This document shows, in pieces, positions 31,501 to 41,782 of a stretch of DNA of 64,000 nucleotides. The notes below the pieces were generated by a model. It made no database searches and was not told the origin of the DNA. It saw nothing but the letters and a program-made list of their open reading frames with translations. Origin of the DNA: Amia ocellicauda. Lineage: Eukaryota; Chordata; Actinopteri; Amiiformes; Amiidae. The translations under genes were made by a program, and so were the position numbers. Position 1 is the first letter of the stretch, and every line of letters begins with the position of its first letter. The stretch is taken from the NCBI RefSeq assembly GCF_036373705.1, contig NW_027102660.1, positions 496,001 through 560,000 on the forward strand. Direction: 5' to 3'.

Positions 31501-32641
31501 AATACTTCCTTTACCTCACAACGGTACCACACAACAATTTTTAAAGACAACAACTCCTCAAACTTGGTGATGTCTGAAAAGGCAACCATCTGTTGAGAGT
31601 TTAAGCCGGCCCTCTGATGAAGCATTAAAGCCTCTTGCAGAGCTTGGGGTTCAGGCATGTCGGGGGTGAGTAGTTTTATTAAACTGTAAGCAAAACAGAG
31701 CTTATTGTCCCCACTGGAACTCACCACTAATTGCCTGAGCTTGGTCCTAATTATGTTGTTCTTCAAGCATTTCGACAGTCTTCTAAGCGCCCCACCCTCA
31801 GGGTTATGAACCACATTCATTACCAGAGACAGACTTTCATCAGCTAAGATGGCTGCGTTACTTTGCAATAACGCTTCGATTTTAGCCAGACATCTAAATT
31901 ATCTCCACTCAGCATTACAGATAGGTTGCTAAACAAATCATCCCCTCTGAGTTCTAACTGTACAACATCTCGAGGTCTGACCCTTTCAGCAACCTGTTCA
32001 AGCATTTTCTGCAAGGCCTCGTGTATGTTGACAAATATTTCTGCATAATTGTCACAATTTAAAAGTTCTGCAAAAGTAAAACGCTGAATCATTTCAAAAT
32101 TGTTATAGGCCGGTCTATCTATAATCACGGGATCACTGGTACTCTTGGACACATCATCATTTTGAACCAAGCCTTCACCCCCTACATTCTCACAGAGCAT
32201 GTCCTCCACAGCCTTATCAGTCTCAGAACCCTCCACATTCCGAACACCCCCACTGCTGACATCTACAAAACCCCCTTTTTGAGGAGGCTCATTTAAAGCC
32301 TGTAAAAGTCCTTCAAAGATATCCAACCGGTTAATGTCAATACCCTCCTCTATAGTGATGGCTGCTTCTGCCGCCATCCTGTGTTCTAATTGTCTCAAAT
32401 CATTTATAATAGGGGCAGAATTTGGTAGGGGTAGCTCCTCCAAAGCCTCCACCATTTCAAACAAATCGGGGTGAACTAGGGGGTGAACCTCTATAAGCGC
32501 TACCGGTGGGAGGTGGTTATTTAGATCATTGACCATCTGTAACAGGTCGGGGTTCACCGGTAAGTCTGTTAATTCACATTCTATCGGTGGTAATTGGGGG
32601 TTATTTGAATCATTTATCATTTGTAATAGTTCCAGGTTCAT
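28539..32641 (-). pseudogene. POLB: Protein-primed type B DNA polymerase, multiply broken (copy D)
   Basis: Order from the N-terminus: Leu/Pro repeats, MQSNAAILADES region, Cys/His-rich zinc region, exonuclease motifs (FAFECRQ for ExoI, FIAHNAKGYD for ExoII, YCKNDVVIL for ExoIII), then polymerase motifs A (DFTSLYP, near 29785), B (NSLWGKFG, near 29230) and C (HDSDSV, near 28955). Lesions: frameshift at about 31866, 1-nt loss near 31207, 4-nt loss near 30886, TAA at 30719-30721, 4-nt loss near 28826. The first and the TAA are shared with copy E. The frame stays open upstream to about 32750 without an ATG, so the true start is uncertain. It overlaps the ATPase start by 11 nt. Confidence 0.85.
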
Positions 32642-32824
32642 TGGGACATCAGAGGAGTTCACAACAGGGCCGGGGATGTTCTCTCGGGAAGGTCTTTTTG
32701 GGGCCCTAGCTTGTTCATAATCCTTTAGTTTGTGAGTTCTTTTACCAAGTCAGGACATTTTTAAAAAAAAAAAATATTTTTCCAACAACCCACAATAGTA
32801 AGGCATTTTGTGTCTATTAAAACA

Positions 32825-34834
32825 TTAAATACGGTACAATTCGTTAGTAAGGGGATTAATAAGGGTGTTTTGGCTCTCTATCATCAGGTTTTGCCCCACT
32901 AACACAAGTCTTTGATTTTGTAACAAAGTATGTAGCAACTCATGCCGACCTTCAGGAAGTAGCTCCGGGGGCTGGTGGCCTGGCTCAGCTTCAAAGGATG
33001 GTCGCTCCGGTAAATCTCGGTCGAAGGAGGCAGGGAGCGAGCGTATACTCATGGACGGAGACCAAGAAGGCCTTTGCGGTTACACCCTGGCCAAGCGCGG
33101 GGTACTGTTCCGCGTTTCTGTAGCCAAGAAACGGGTCTGGGGGGACGATGTTGAAACCAGGCCGTCGTTGGGTGGTGTGTCAGCCCTGACTGACGGCGAC
33201 CCCTGAGGTTGTTGGATGCCTGTATTTGTTCCGCCCGACAATGCGGCGGGCTGAATCTGGGGTGTTGAATTACCCCCAGAAGGCTGTGGCCTGAGTAGAT
33301 GTTGGGGTGTCTCCAAGACCACCGTGGGGGATCCTCTCGGTGATCTCACCGGGGAAGATGTTTGATCCCACTTAGACGGGGTAATTGTCCTCAATAGCTC
33401 ATCCACAGAATGACTATCCCAAGAGTCTTGGGAAGAATAAAAATATACATTACATTTACATCTTTAAACGGCGACAGAAATCAAACTTAAAACAACATGT
33501 CCAGGACATTCAAAACCTTTAGCTTTTTTAGACCTTTGAAAATAGCCTTAGACATTCACTACAACGCCTTATTATTTACAGACAATATATTTATTAGGAC
33601 TTGATAATAAATGTAAAACAGAGAAGCCGCTGTAAATAAACTGTTTCTTAAATGTTTCTTTAAAAACTGAAATATTGTTAATAAAACACACACACACACA
33701 ACAACATTTCATTTTTAAACGAACCTTCCAAGTGTAAACGCTTCCTGATCCCGGGACTTCCTGTTTCACAAACGTTTTCACGATCTGTTTAAATATTAAA
33801 TACAATGAACACCTTCAAGCCTTTTCCTACAACCACTTTAAAACAGAAGTATAATAGCGGGAGATAAGCCAAACAACTTACTAAACCCTTTCGGACGGCT
33901 TTACTTCCTAACCAGACGGTACGGCAATCGGTCATTTCTAAACACGTTCCCCAGAAACAAGCCTAGACCTGTCCGGACTTCTAAAGATCTTTCCCAGAAC
34001 CCCCCGCCCTACAGGAAACGGTCACCCATCGCTTAAATATTAGCCCCCAACGGGCAAAACAAAGCCCTTTTAAAAACATTAAAGTTTGAAAGATCTTACT
34101 TACCTCCACAGAATAATCGTTTCTTATGTTTTTCGGCTGGTTTAGCTTTTTGCACCGCTGTGAATGTAAGAGACATGTTTAACCTTTAACCACACCGCTT
34201 TATAAAAAGCTTTAACCTCTTACAGGCTGCAGATATATACTCACAGCTATCAGATACCGGGGCTGACGGCCTTTCAGATTCTTGAAAGGTTACGGTTCTC
34301 GAAGGTAAAACGAAACAAGCCCTCGATGTGGAAGGCCTTTCGTTGTCTCGAACCACGTTTCTTAATACTGCTAGACAGGATAATTTTTTAAAATTAACAA
34401 AACTGGACTCAAACATCTTACAGAAACGTTATACAAACAAACAGGGGTTTAGTTCTTACCCGGTCGGCAGACAGCCTGTCTAGGGACAACCACTTCTCTT
34501 GGTCGATCCTCGGAGACATTAATCACAGGCCTTTCGATAGTTTCTGTGTAATTAACGAGACCGGCATTAATATATATTAAAACGTTTTCATAACTCTAAT
34601 GAGCCGCTTCAAAACCACACACACCCATACATAAGAACCCATGAGCGCAAACACAAAAATCTTACGTCGTTGTTCCAGATGATCTCCTCAGCGTTGGGAA
34701 TTAACTCCTGTTGACTGGCTGAAAAATAATTTTACAGAACTTAAAACAGATGACGCTCTGAGTCAATGAAAATAATCTGAAGACTTGCCTAAAAACTCGT
34801 TTAAATCGAAGTCGCTGATGTTGTTTCCGGACAT
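32825..34834 (-). pseudogene. Six-exon spliced gene of unknown function (copy D)
   Basis: Predicted exons: 34789-34834 (ATG start), 34666-34718, 34460-34543, 34245-34367, 34104-34157 and 33426 down to 32825. Donors read AG|GCAAGT (a GC type), GTAAGA, GTAAGA, GTGAGT and GTAAGT. Acceptors include TTATTTTTCAG, AATTACACAG, CTGTCTAGCAG and CATTCACAG. With copy E used where D is damaged, every intron falls after the first base of a codon. The product has an acidic/hydrophobic start, repeated E-R-P motifs, a short basic KHKKR segment and a Pro/Ser/Thr-rich C-terminal exon. D lacks one base at the exon 2 donor and has TCA to TAA in exon 6 (33080). Family unknown. Confidence 0.6.
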
Positions 34835-35400
34835 TGTTGATCTTTAGTTTTAAATCGAAAGGTCAGTGTGAGTCTGTCGAGCTGAAGACCAGACCTTCAT
34901 ACTTATACTGATGGCCACATGCCGGATCTGCTTGTAAGGCATTGTTCTGGTCTGGCCTTTGTGCCGCCCTGTTACCAATTAACATATCAAAACCAACCAA
35001 TAAAATGACACTGCATCAAATTTCAAATAGAAACCAAGATGGAGACGATCTCTCTCCTCTCTACTCTAAACTTTTATTAGAACCTTTTGGTCTCTCAAAA
35101 AACATTTTTAAGCATCAAGACCTATAGTCAACAACCACTAAGAATATTTCAGGCCTTTATAAGCGCTAATAAACAACCTGAGCCAAGAAAATAACTATAA
35201 AGATCTAAAATAACTAGCGCTTTTACAGTGATTTTTTTTTTTTTTTTTTATAGCGATGCTTTGTTTGGTATTAAACAAGTCACAAACTACTCAGAACAGC
35301 GTTTATCCCCGCAAAAGAGATATTTGGGTTTATTTTACAAAGCTTATAAATTATATAGGTTAAAAGTATTCTGAATGTTTTGATACCACACGCCATACGT
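34835..35400 (-). promoter_or_regulatory. Upstream region of the spliced gene
   Basis: No gene is seen. On the minus strand there are TATA-like sequences TATAAGTA at about 34900 (65 nt before the ATG) and CTTATAAAGG at 35154-35163. A poly(T) run lies at about 35231-35250. Copies A and E carry the same region. Confidence 0.35.
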
Positions 35401-36100
35401 ACTGTTGTCTGAGCCCACCCCCGCCCCCCATGGTGTGAGTGATTTAGCCTTGAGTGTTGTGATCTATTTAGCATTGAGTGATCAGTTGTTTTTATTTTTT
35501 AAACGATTCCTTATCATCAGGGATTGAGACTGCTAAAATACCTTAAAAGCATATCCTTATCTTAAGTCTAACTCTTATGAGCTTTAAGACCCTAGAATGT
35601 ATTTAAGTAAAACGACTGAACACATTATGTGAGAGATAAAATTTAACCACAGCTTTTTTTGTTTTTGTTTTACAAAAACAATTAACCTATACACACAAAC
35701 ACCCACACACACACCCTCTTTTTTAATTTTATTTTTAATTAAATTTGAGGGGAGAGACAGAGCCAGATACAGTGTGGATAACATAAGAACCCTATGCAAA
35801 ACAGGCATTGTTAGGACCTGGGATCATAACAGACAACAGAACTTGTTGATCTTATAAAATGATTGGGCGAGAGAGAGAGAGAGACAGACAGAGACAGTGT
35901 GAATATGATAAACGCACTATTCAAAACTGGCATTGTTAAGACCTGGGACCATTACAGACAACAGAACTTGTTGATCTTATAACGGTTTAGATTTACTAAA
36001 CCATTACATGTATATTTAAAAAAGACCCCCAACCACTACAGGAAGAGCCGACCCATTCACACTCTACAGTTGACCAACAAGAACAACAAGAACAACAGGA
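35401..36100. other. Right-end non-coding region, unique to copy D
   Basis: This segment is absent from A and E because of their truncation. It contains CA- and GA-rich low-complexity tracts (GAGAGAGAGAG near 35871) and an imperfect direct repeat of about 105 nt (about 35755-35861 and 35877-35982) that shares ACAGACAACAGAACTTGTTG. No convincing open frame is present. It could hold end-proximal regulatory or packaging sites, which is inference from position. Confidence 0.45.
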
Positions 36101-36284
36101 TATGGGCGGCCTTGTTGTTCAGGGTTTTATGGGTGTACACTTTCTGACGGATATGACGTAGGAATAATTAAGGATATAACTCTACCTAAAATCACGCCCC
36201 CCAATTATGACGTAGGAATATTAATAAGCTTAGGGCATACGTCATAACAAAATAGGCCGCGCCCAAAAAACCCTACTATCTACT
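36101..36284 (-). repeat. Right terminal inverted repeat, copy D
   Basis: Reverse complement of 20650-20833, ending CCCTACTATCTACT and followed by CATAAG and then host AGTAACAGCAATG. This is the only right end in the window. Confidence 0.92.
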
Positions 36285-36903
36285 CATAAGAGTAACAGCA
36301 ATGTCGCTGATCCTGCTACGGTCGTATTGTAACAGCAACAACATGTATCGATTTTAAAAGTGTCAGTTCCAGCGCTTCGCAAAGCTACCCTTCTGCGATC
36401 GTTTGTTCTCAAGGTCAGGATTTCTTGCCACTCCGATGAAGAGAAAACGATGGCCAGCCTTGGGGCAGAGAGATGGCGACAGGTAACACGGCACTGGCAC
36501 GCGTGCACCGCGGGTTGTTTCCGCACAGTTTCGAACCAGGGACCTTTCGCATGTGAGGCGTATGTGATAACGCTATGCTACGGAAACCGACACTGCCGCT
36601 TCTTGCTTCGAACGGTTACTGTTGAAGCCTGCTGGTAAAACGGGCTGTGGCGATTCAGGTCGGTTAGACTGTGAGATGGCGTCTGAAGTGCCGCGAAAGG
36701 ATGCCATTTTCACAGACCTGTTTGGCATTGCTAAAGGGCACATCAGGACACTTTGGAAACTCTTTCAAAGGCAGGACGCCCTGCGCTCTGACAGTGCCTG
36801 CACTTAGCCCAACAAGGTGATGCTGAATGGCTTGTTCAAACGGCTGGTGGTCTTCCGTCACCACCAGACTATCAGAGCTATACTGCGCCTTCAACTACAT
36901 AAG
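36285..36903. repeat. Host repeat between copies D and E
   Basis: It resumes with the right target duplication and the continuation of the unfilled site sequence, then a degraded tRNA-Val, and the AAC-type unit flank leading to the left target site of copy E (CATAAG at 36898-36903). No protein gene is seen. Confidence 0.8.
36516..36587 (-). pseudogene. tRNA-Val pseudogene
   Basis: tRNA-Val(CAC) outline with a shortened and altered D arm (TATGTGATAACGCTATGC on the plus strand) and changes in the acceptor stem. Unlikely to fold. Confidence 0.55.
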
Positions 36904-37087
36904 AGTAGATAGTAGGGTTTTTTGGGCGCGGCCTATTTTGTTATGACGTATGCCCTAAGCTTATTAATATTCCTACGTCATAATTGGGGGGCGTGATTTT
37001 AGGTAGAGTTATTTCCTTAATTATTCCTACGTCATATCCGTCAGAAAGTGTACACCCATAAAACCCTGAACAACAAGGCCACCCATA
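36904..37087 (+). repeat. Left terminal inverted repeat, copy E
   Basis: Same 184-nt end. All three TGACGTA/TACGTCA elements are intact here. Confidence 0.85.
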
Positions 37088-37206
37088 AATACCCCCACCC
37101 CTCTGAAGGCAACGCCCCGAAACTCTCCTCTCTATTTAAGAACCCGCGCTGCTTTTAGGCAATACCTCTTTAATTCTCAGCATCTGAAACATCCCGCTTC
37201 TTCAAC

Positions 37207-37917
37207 ATGTCCAGCGACATCAACATGAAACCCCGCAAGAAACAATCCCAGGCAAGGGTTCCTGTACTCACCAATTTGAAGATTGAACGCTCCTGGGTGT
37301 TGTTCTGGGGGGCTCGACGGGGTTACCGCTTTAAAAGGGATCCCAGCTATGTTGGAGTGGAGCTTTTTGCTTTGGGAGAGAAGGAGGGTACGTTGGAACC
37401 TTTTGAGACGGTAATTGAATACTCTTATGAGGACTGGTTGAAGGTGATGGCCTGGAGAGATCTGGGGCTTGTGGATAAGACTCTAGAAGGCTTGCAAGAG
37501 GGACCAAAAGAATGCGAAATGGAGTCTCCGACTCAGGGTTTTGAAAGGTGTGAATGGGAAAGCTTGCAGAACTACGGTAGAGTGGTGAAGAGTCTATCTC
37601 TAACTACAGATCGTAAGGTTTTGTTTAGCAGTACCCTGATTACAAACCCTATTGAAGGGGGTGTGGAGGATCCAGAAAAACAGGTTACTGAAATTATGTT
37701 TGACGCCGTGGACTGGCCGTTCTTGAAAGAGGTCATAAACTGTATAAATGATGGTTTTGACATCTTGACCAAATGTTCGCAACTGGATTTGGTTAGAAGG
37801 AGAATATGCTGGATTATGGATTATATATCCCCCTTGAATGACGACGACGATGATAAAACAGATGACGTGTGGGGTTTTGGAGGGGGGTCTGACGGCTCAG
37901 GGGCTACTCTATTCTAA
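37207..37917 (+). CDS. First left-end gene, full length (236 aa)
   Basis: Same protein as at 11308 with two substitutions (R15Q in the basic patch, R101K). Unknown family. Confidence 0.65.
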   Translation: MSSDINMKPRKKQSQARVPVLTNLKIERSWVLFWGARRGYRFKRDPSYVGVELFALGEKEGTLEPFETVIEYSYEDWLKVMAWRDLGLVDKTLEGLQEGPKECEMESPTQGFERCEWESLQNYGRVVKSLSLTTDRKVLFSSTLITNPIEGGVEDPEKQVTEIMFDAVDWPFLKEVINCINDGFDILTKCSQLDLVRRRICWIMDYISPLNDDDDDKTDDVWGFGGGSDGSGATLF

Positions 37918-37995
37918 GAGGGCGGTGTGTCGTGACGTAGTGAAGAGATAGGATAAAAGGCGCAACAATTCATTCATGGTTTAAAATTAAAGAGA

Positions 37996-38843
37996 ATGTC
38001 TTACCCGAAAGCTGCGGATGTCGACAGGCTCTACAGGCCTCTTCAAACCCGGGATCACCCCTGGTTCTATTCCCCAGATTTTGTATACACTCCGGAACCC
38101 TCTGACTGCGGTTACTCTCCGAGACCTCAGACCCCGGTCCCTCATTACGAAACAACATGCGGTGCGATGGATGTCCAAATGAGTCTCGGGGATCCCCAGC
38201 CTCTGGAGCTCATGGAGGGCCTCGATTTTGCCGAACTGTCTACCGTCTGTGCGTCTCAGGAGGGGGTCAGTCCAATTGATGTTGAAACACCCCACAAACC
38301 ACCAGGCGACCCAATGAGCATCGGACTGTCCCGGGGGGTGATGAAGACGCAGGATTTATGCCCGGGGTATGTGACCAAGTAAGCAGAGTGGTTAAAAGCA
38401 CCCTGGTGTATATTCTGAGTGCTCTCATCGACCGAGCTCTGAAAGAAGTCTGTCGGGGGTGTGAAGTGAATCACCCCAGTCAGTTGAGACACAGTTGTTT
38501 GTTTGAACCAGACCGTTACTATTTCCTGTTCTATTTCAACGTGTTTTACAGAAGACTGAACAAACCGTGGCTGAAACCGGCACTAATCAAGGCGCTGTCT
38601 TACTCCCACATACATGTCACTGCGGGACAAGTCCAGAAAATCATAGATGAGATTTTGCTGGAGCTGAAAAAGGAGCCGTTTATAATAGAGAAACTTGGGC
38701 AGCTGGTCAATGACCTGGATGAGCCGAGTAGAAAAACCGCTGGCAAGCTAAAAGCTTATTTCTTCCGTAAAGAAGTTAAAGCTGGGGGCAGCGACGAAGA
38801 ATTCGACATCTACGCCACTGATTCAGACTCTGACCTGAACTAA
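37996..38843 (+). pseudogene. Accessory gene 2, 1-nt frameshift (copy E)
   Basis: Opens MSYPKAAD as in B and F. A G-run change near 38336 (GGGGGGTGATG against GGGGGCGTGATG) drops one base, closing the first frame at 38382. The second part, with the Cys/His cluster and acidic tail, is open to 38843. Confidence 0.6.
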
Positions 38844-38855
38844 GGGACTTTGAAC

Positions 38856-39248
38856 ATGGGGAATGTTCTGGACTGCTTCTGCAACTGGTTCTGTCATCAA
38901 CACTCTGCAGCTAACCTGAGAGCGTTATTACACCATGTGCTTGACAGAAAAGTAGCCAACGCGAGCCTTTTCTCTACAGATTTAACCATCGATGAGGATC
39001 AACTTTCAAACCTGGCAAAGTGAATGGCTGCTGTAACAAAGACCGGTGGGTACGAACACTGGGATGAAGGGCTCAAGGGGGCCAAGAATGATATTAGGCC
39101 ATTTCATCAACATCTGTATGACCTTTTACTGAGCATGTTTAATACACCTCTGTTTACTTTTAAAATAGGTCATATTGTTGTTTTATTTACATATGTAACT
39201 GAGGTGTGTGCCTACAAGATAAAGAAACAGGTATATTTGTTGATATAG
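38856..39248 (+). pseudogene. BH1-like gene 3, nonsense (copy E)
   Basis: Same TGA as copy B (39021-39023). The downstream part with the BH1-like stretch is open to 39248. Confidence 0.5.
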
Positions 39249-39420
39249 ATCAAGTAACCAATCATCTGATTTCTTTTTGTCTGGACCGTAGAAAAAATTG
39301 TTGTGTATGTTATACTTTTCTCAAATGTCTAAAAAGGGGTATCTGCTCTCCTGAAGTTGAATAAAAAACCTTGTATAAAAACTTTGCGCATAGTGTGGGT
39401 CTGTGTGGTTATTTGACAGA

Positions 39421-40512
39421 ATGACTCGGCAAGCTCCCCAAATGCAGGAACTATACTACAACCCAGCCAAGATTGGGGGTTTGGCGGGTAAGAAGGGTTT
39501 TCAAAGAGGACTCGCTGAGGCCGGAGTGAAGGTTAATGATGTGGTTGTTTCAGAATGGTTACGGGAACAAGACGCCTATACCTTACATAAACCTCTCAGG
39601 ATTAACTTTAAAAGAAACCGCGTATATGCAACTGACATAGACTCACAATGGCAAATGGATCTAGTCGATATGTCAAATTTATCAAAACATAACAATGGTC
39701 ACAAATTTATGTTGATGTGTATCGATGTGTTATCAAAATATGCCTGGGCTCGCATTCTACATAATAAAACAGGTCGGGCGGTGACAAGGGCCTTTGAGGA
39801 TATATTGTCCCAGGGTCGATGTCCTAAAAAACTGCAGACTGATAAAGGAAAAGAGTTTCTCAACAGAGAATTTCAGAATCTACTGAAGAGACACAAAATA
39901 CATCATTTCACCACCGGTAATGAGCTTAAGGCATCGGTAGTGGAGAGGTTTAACCGCACCATAAAGACCAAAATGTGGAGATATTTTACAGCGGTCAACA
40001 CGTTCAAATATTTTGATAAAGTTCAGGATTTTATCGATACTTACAACCAAGGGTATCACACCAGTATTAAAATGAAGCCTATAGATGTGGATCAAAGTAA
40101 TTCTTTTAAGGTCTATAAAAAATTATACGGACCATTTATTAAGAAGGGAAAATCTACTTATAAGTTCAACATCGGTGATGTGGTTCGCGTTTCAAAGCTA
40201 AGGAGTACTTTTGCCAAAGGTTATGAACAAACATTTTCTTACGAATATTTTACAGTTACCGAACAGTTGGCTAGAGACCCCCCCGTGTACCGGTTAAAAG
40301 ACTATGACGGGGAGGATATAGAAGGAACGTTTTACGAAGCCGAGTTACAAAAAATTATTGTGGGTAAAGACAGTGTATACAGAGTTGAAAAGATATTTGC
40401 TGAAAAATCCCAGAACCGGAAAAAATATGTGTTGGTGAAATGGCTTGGATGGCCTGAAAAGTTCAATAGTTGGGTCCCGGAACAACAGGTTTGCGATATT
40501 CAATCCTTATAA
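39421..40512 (+). CDS. INT: Polinton integrase with chromodomain (363 aa, open)
   Basis: Complete: D-D-E core, SH3-like region and chromodomain as described for 12788. It differs by scattered substitutions such as M to V in the chromodomain (YVLVKWLGW). Its stop is 4 nt ahead of the penton ATG (TAACAACATG). Confidence 0.92.
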   Translation: MTRQAPQMQELYYNPAKIGGLAGKKGFQRGLAEAGVKVNDVVVSEWLREQDAYTLHKPLRINFKRNRVYATDIDSQWQMDLVDMSNLSKHNNGHKFMLMCIDVLSKYAWARILHNKTGRAVTRAFEDILSQGRCPKKLQTDKGKEFLNREFQNLLKRHKIHHFTTGNELKASVVERFNRTIKTKMWRYFTAVNTFKYFDKVQDFIDTYNQGYHTSIKMKPIDVDQSNSFKVYKKLYGPFIKKGKSTYKFNIGDVVRVSKLRSTFAKGYEQTFSYEYFTVTEQLARDPPVYRLKDYDGEDIEGTFYEAELQKIIVGKDSVYRVEKIFAEKSQNRKKYVLVKWLGWPEKFNSWVPEQQVCDIQSL

Positions 40513-40516
40513 CAAC

Positions 40517-41291
40517 ATGCCCGCGGGTGTGTTGGGGGCATTACTTTCGATACTAAAGATCGAATCAGGAGGCTTCTACGTGACTCTACCCAGTAACGCC
40601 TCTCTCGATATATACCCTAAAAATGAAATATCCAGTTACACGGTACAATTTGGAAAATCTATAGATCTAAGGGGGTCGTGGGAAGTGGGGTTGGCGGAAA
40701 TACAGTATCCTTACACTTGGGCTGTTTTACAAGATAAGGATGCCACCTTCGCCATTTTTGATGATGTTAAAAAGAGTCAATGGACATTCACGATACAAGG
40801 AGTTTATTATGACAATGTGGATAAAATATTAGATGAGATGCATAAACAGTTCTCAGAAGGCACCCCCAACATCAAGCTATATTACAACCCTATTAAAAAC
40901 AGAGTGTACAAGGTGTCAAAACCAGGTATTAGCATTCAAACCAGGGGCCAACTGGGGCGTATATTAGGGTTCTATTCTGACACAGAGAGCAGGTTCTCAG
41001 AAGTGGTGTGGCGGCTTCTACACTCTTTATGTGTATACGGATATCATAACCCACCAGAGGGTTGGGGATAGTTATGTCCCCCTTTTGAGAAATGTACTTA
41101 TTAAAGGTAAAAGCAATGACATGGTCACAATTACTTATGACAAACCACACTACGTACCAGTCTCAAAGACCCACTTTGACAACATCACGATCAAAGTAAA
41201 ATCGGATCAGAATATCAACGTACCCTTCCGCTTCGGTAAAGTTAATGTCAAACTACATTTTCGACCCCTGAAACAGTGTGTACATTATTAA
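40517..41291 (+). pseudogene. Penton-like minor capsid protein, +1 frameshift (copy E)
   Basis: The Met of MESGG is Ile here, but an in-frame upstream ATG at 40517 (MPAGVLGALL) is present, 4 nt after the integrase stop. Frame 1 closes at 41071, and GGFYT-type C-terminal sequence (here RRLLHSL in frame 1) continues in the +1 frame to 41291. Confidence 0.8.
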
Positions 41292-41292
41292 A

Positions 41293-41780
41293 ATGGCTAC
41301 CTCGAGGGGTTATGTAGATCCTAGCGCCTATGTGGATTATTACAAGATGCAAGATGGAACGGCTTGCCCGGTTTTGTAGGAGCCCCCACAATGTATGGCG
41401 TCAGTCTAGGAGGACTCTTTCGTGGTCTCTTTAGAATGGCCGTACCCCTGCTTAAGAGAGGCTTTGCTATAGCCAGACCCCACTTGAAATCAGCGGCTAA
41501 AAATATTGTTAGTGACGTGTTCACCAATGTTATGAACCGGGCAGCTAGCCATGAGCATCAGGAGGGTTCGGGTCTCATGGTAATGGCGAGGAGGGGGGGT
41601 AAAAGAAGAAACAGCATGTGTCCACCAGGGCGACGAAGATCCGTGGCTAACAAAAAACGAGGAATCTCTCATTCTTCAACATATCGTGGAAACACTCGGA
41701 GAAGGAAGCAGCACAAGAAAAAACCTGCAAAAAGAAAGTCTCAAAGAAAGAAAAATAGAGCCTCAGGATACATCTTTTAA
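41293..41780 (+). pseudogene. pX-like core protein, frameshift (copy E)
   Basis: Same 1-nt loss near codon 24 as D and F. The remainder is open to 41780. Confidence 0.72.
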
Positions 41781-41782
41781 AC

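Larger units (their letters stand above)
20650..36284 (+). mobile_element. Copy D: complete adintovirus/Polinton (15,635 bp)
   Basis: The only copy with both ends in the window. It has 184-nt terminal inverted repeats, 6-bp target duplications, plus-strand accessory/integrase/capsid/protease genes and a minus-strand block with packaging ATPase, PolB and a spliced gene. The left third (to about 22.7-22.9 kb) follows copy C and the remainder follows copy E, so D is a recombinant. Many genes are broken. Confidence 0.95.

Noticed and set aside
33572-33805. 77-codon minus-strand frame between exons 5 and 6
   Set aside because: It lies in the predicted intron, includes a GT-repeat-derived CVCVC stretch and lacks family resemblance.
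35584-35808. 74-codon minus-strand frame near the right end of D
   Set aside because: Low-complexity VGVCVY and Lys-rich content derived from CA-rich DNA; no support as a gene.
20650-36284. Integrated adenovirus
   Set aside because: The gene order, integrase, chromodomain, compact ATPase and 6-bp target duplication fit Polinton/adintovirus; adenoviruses lack an integrase.
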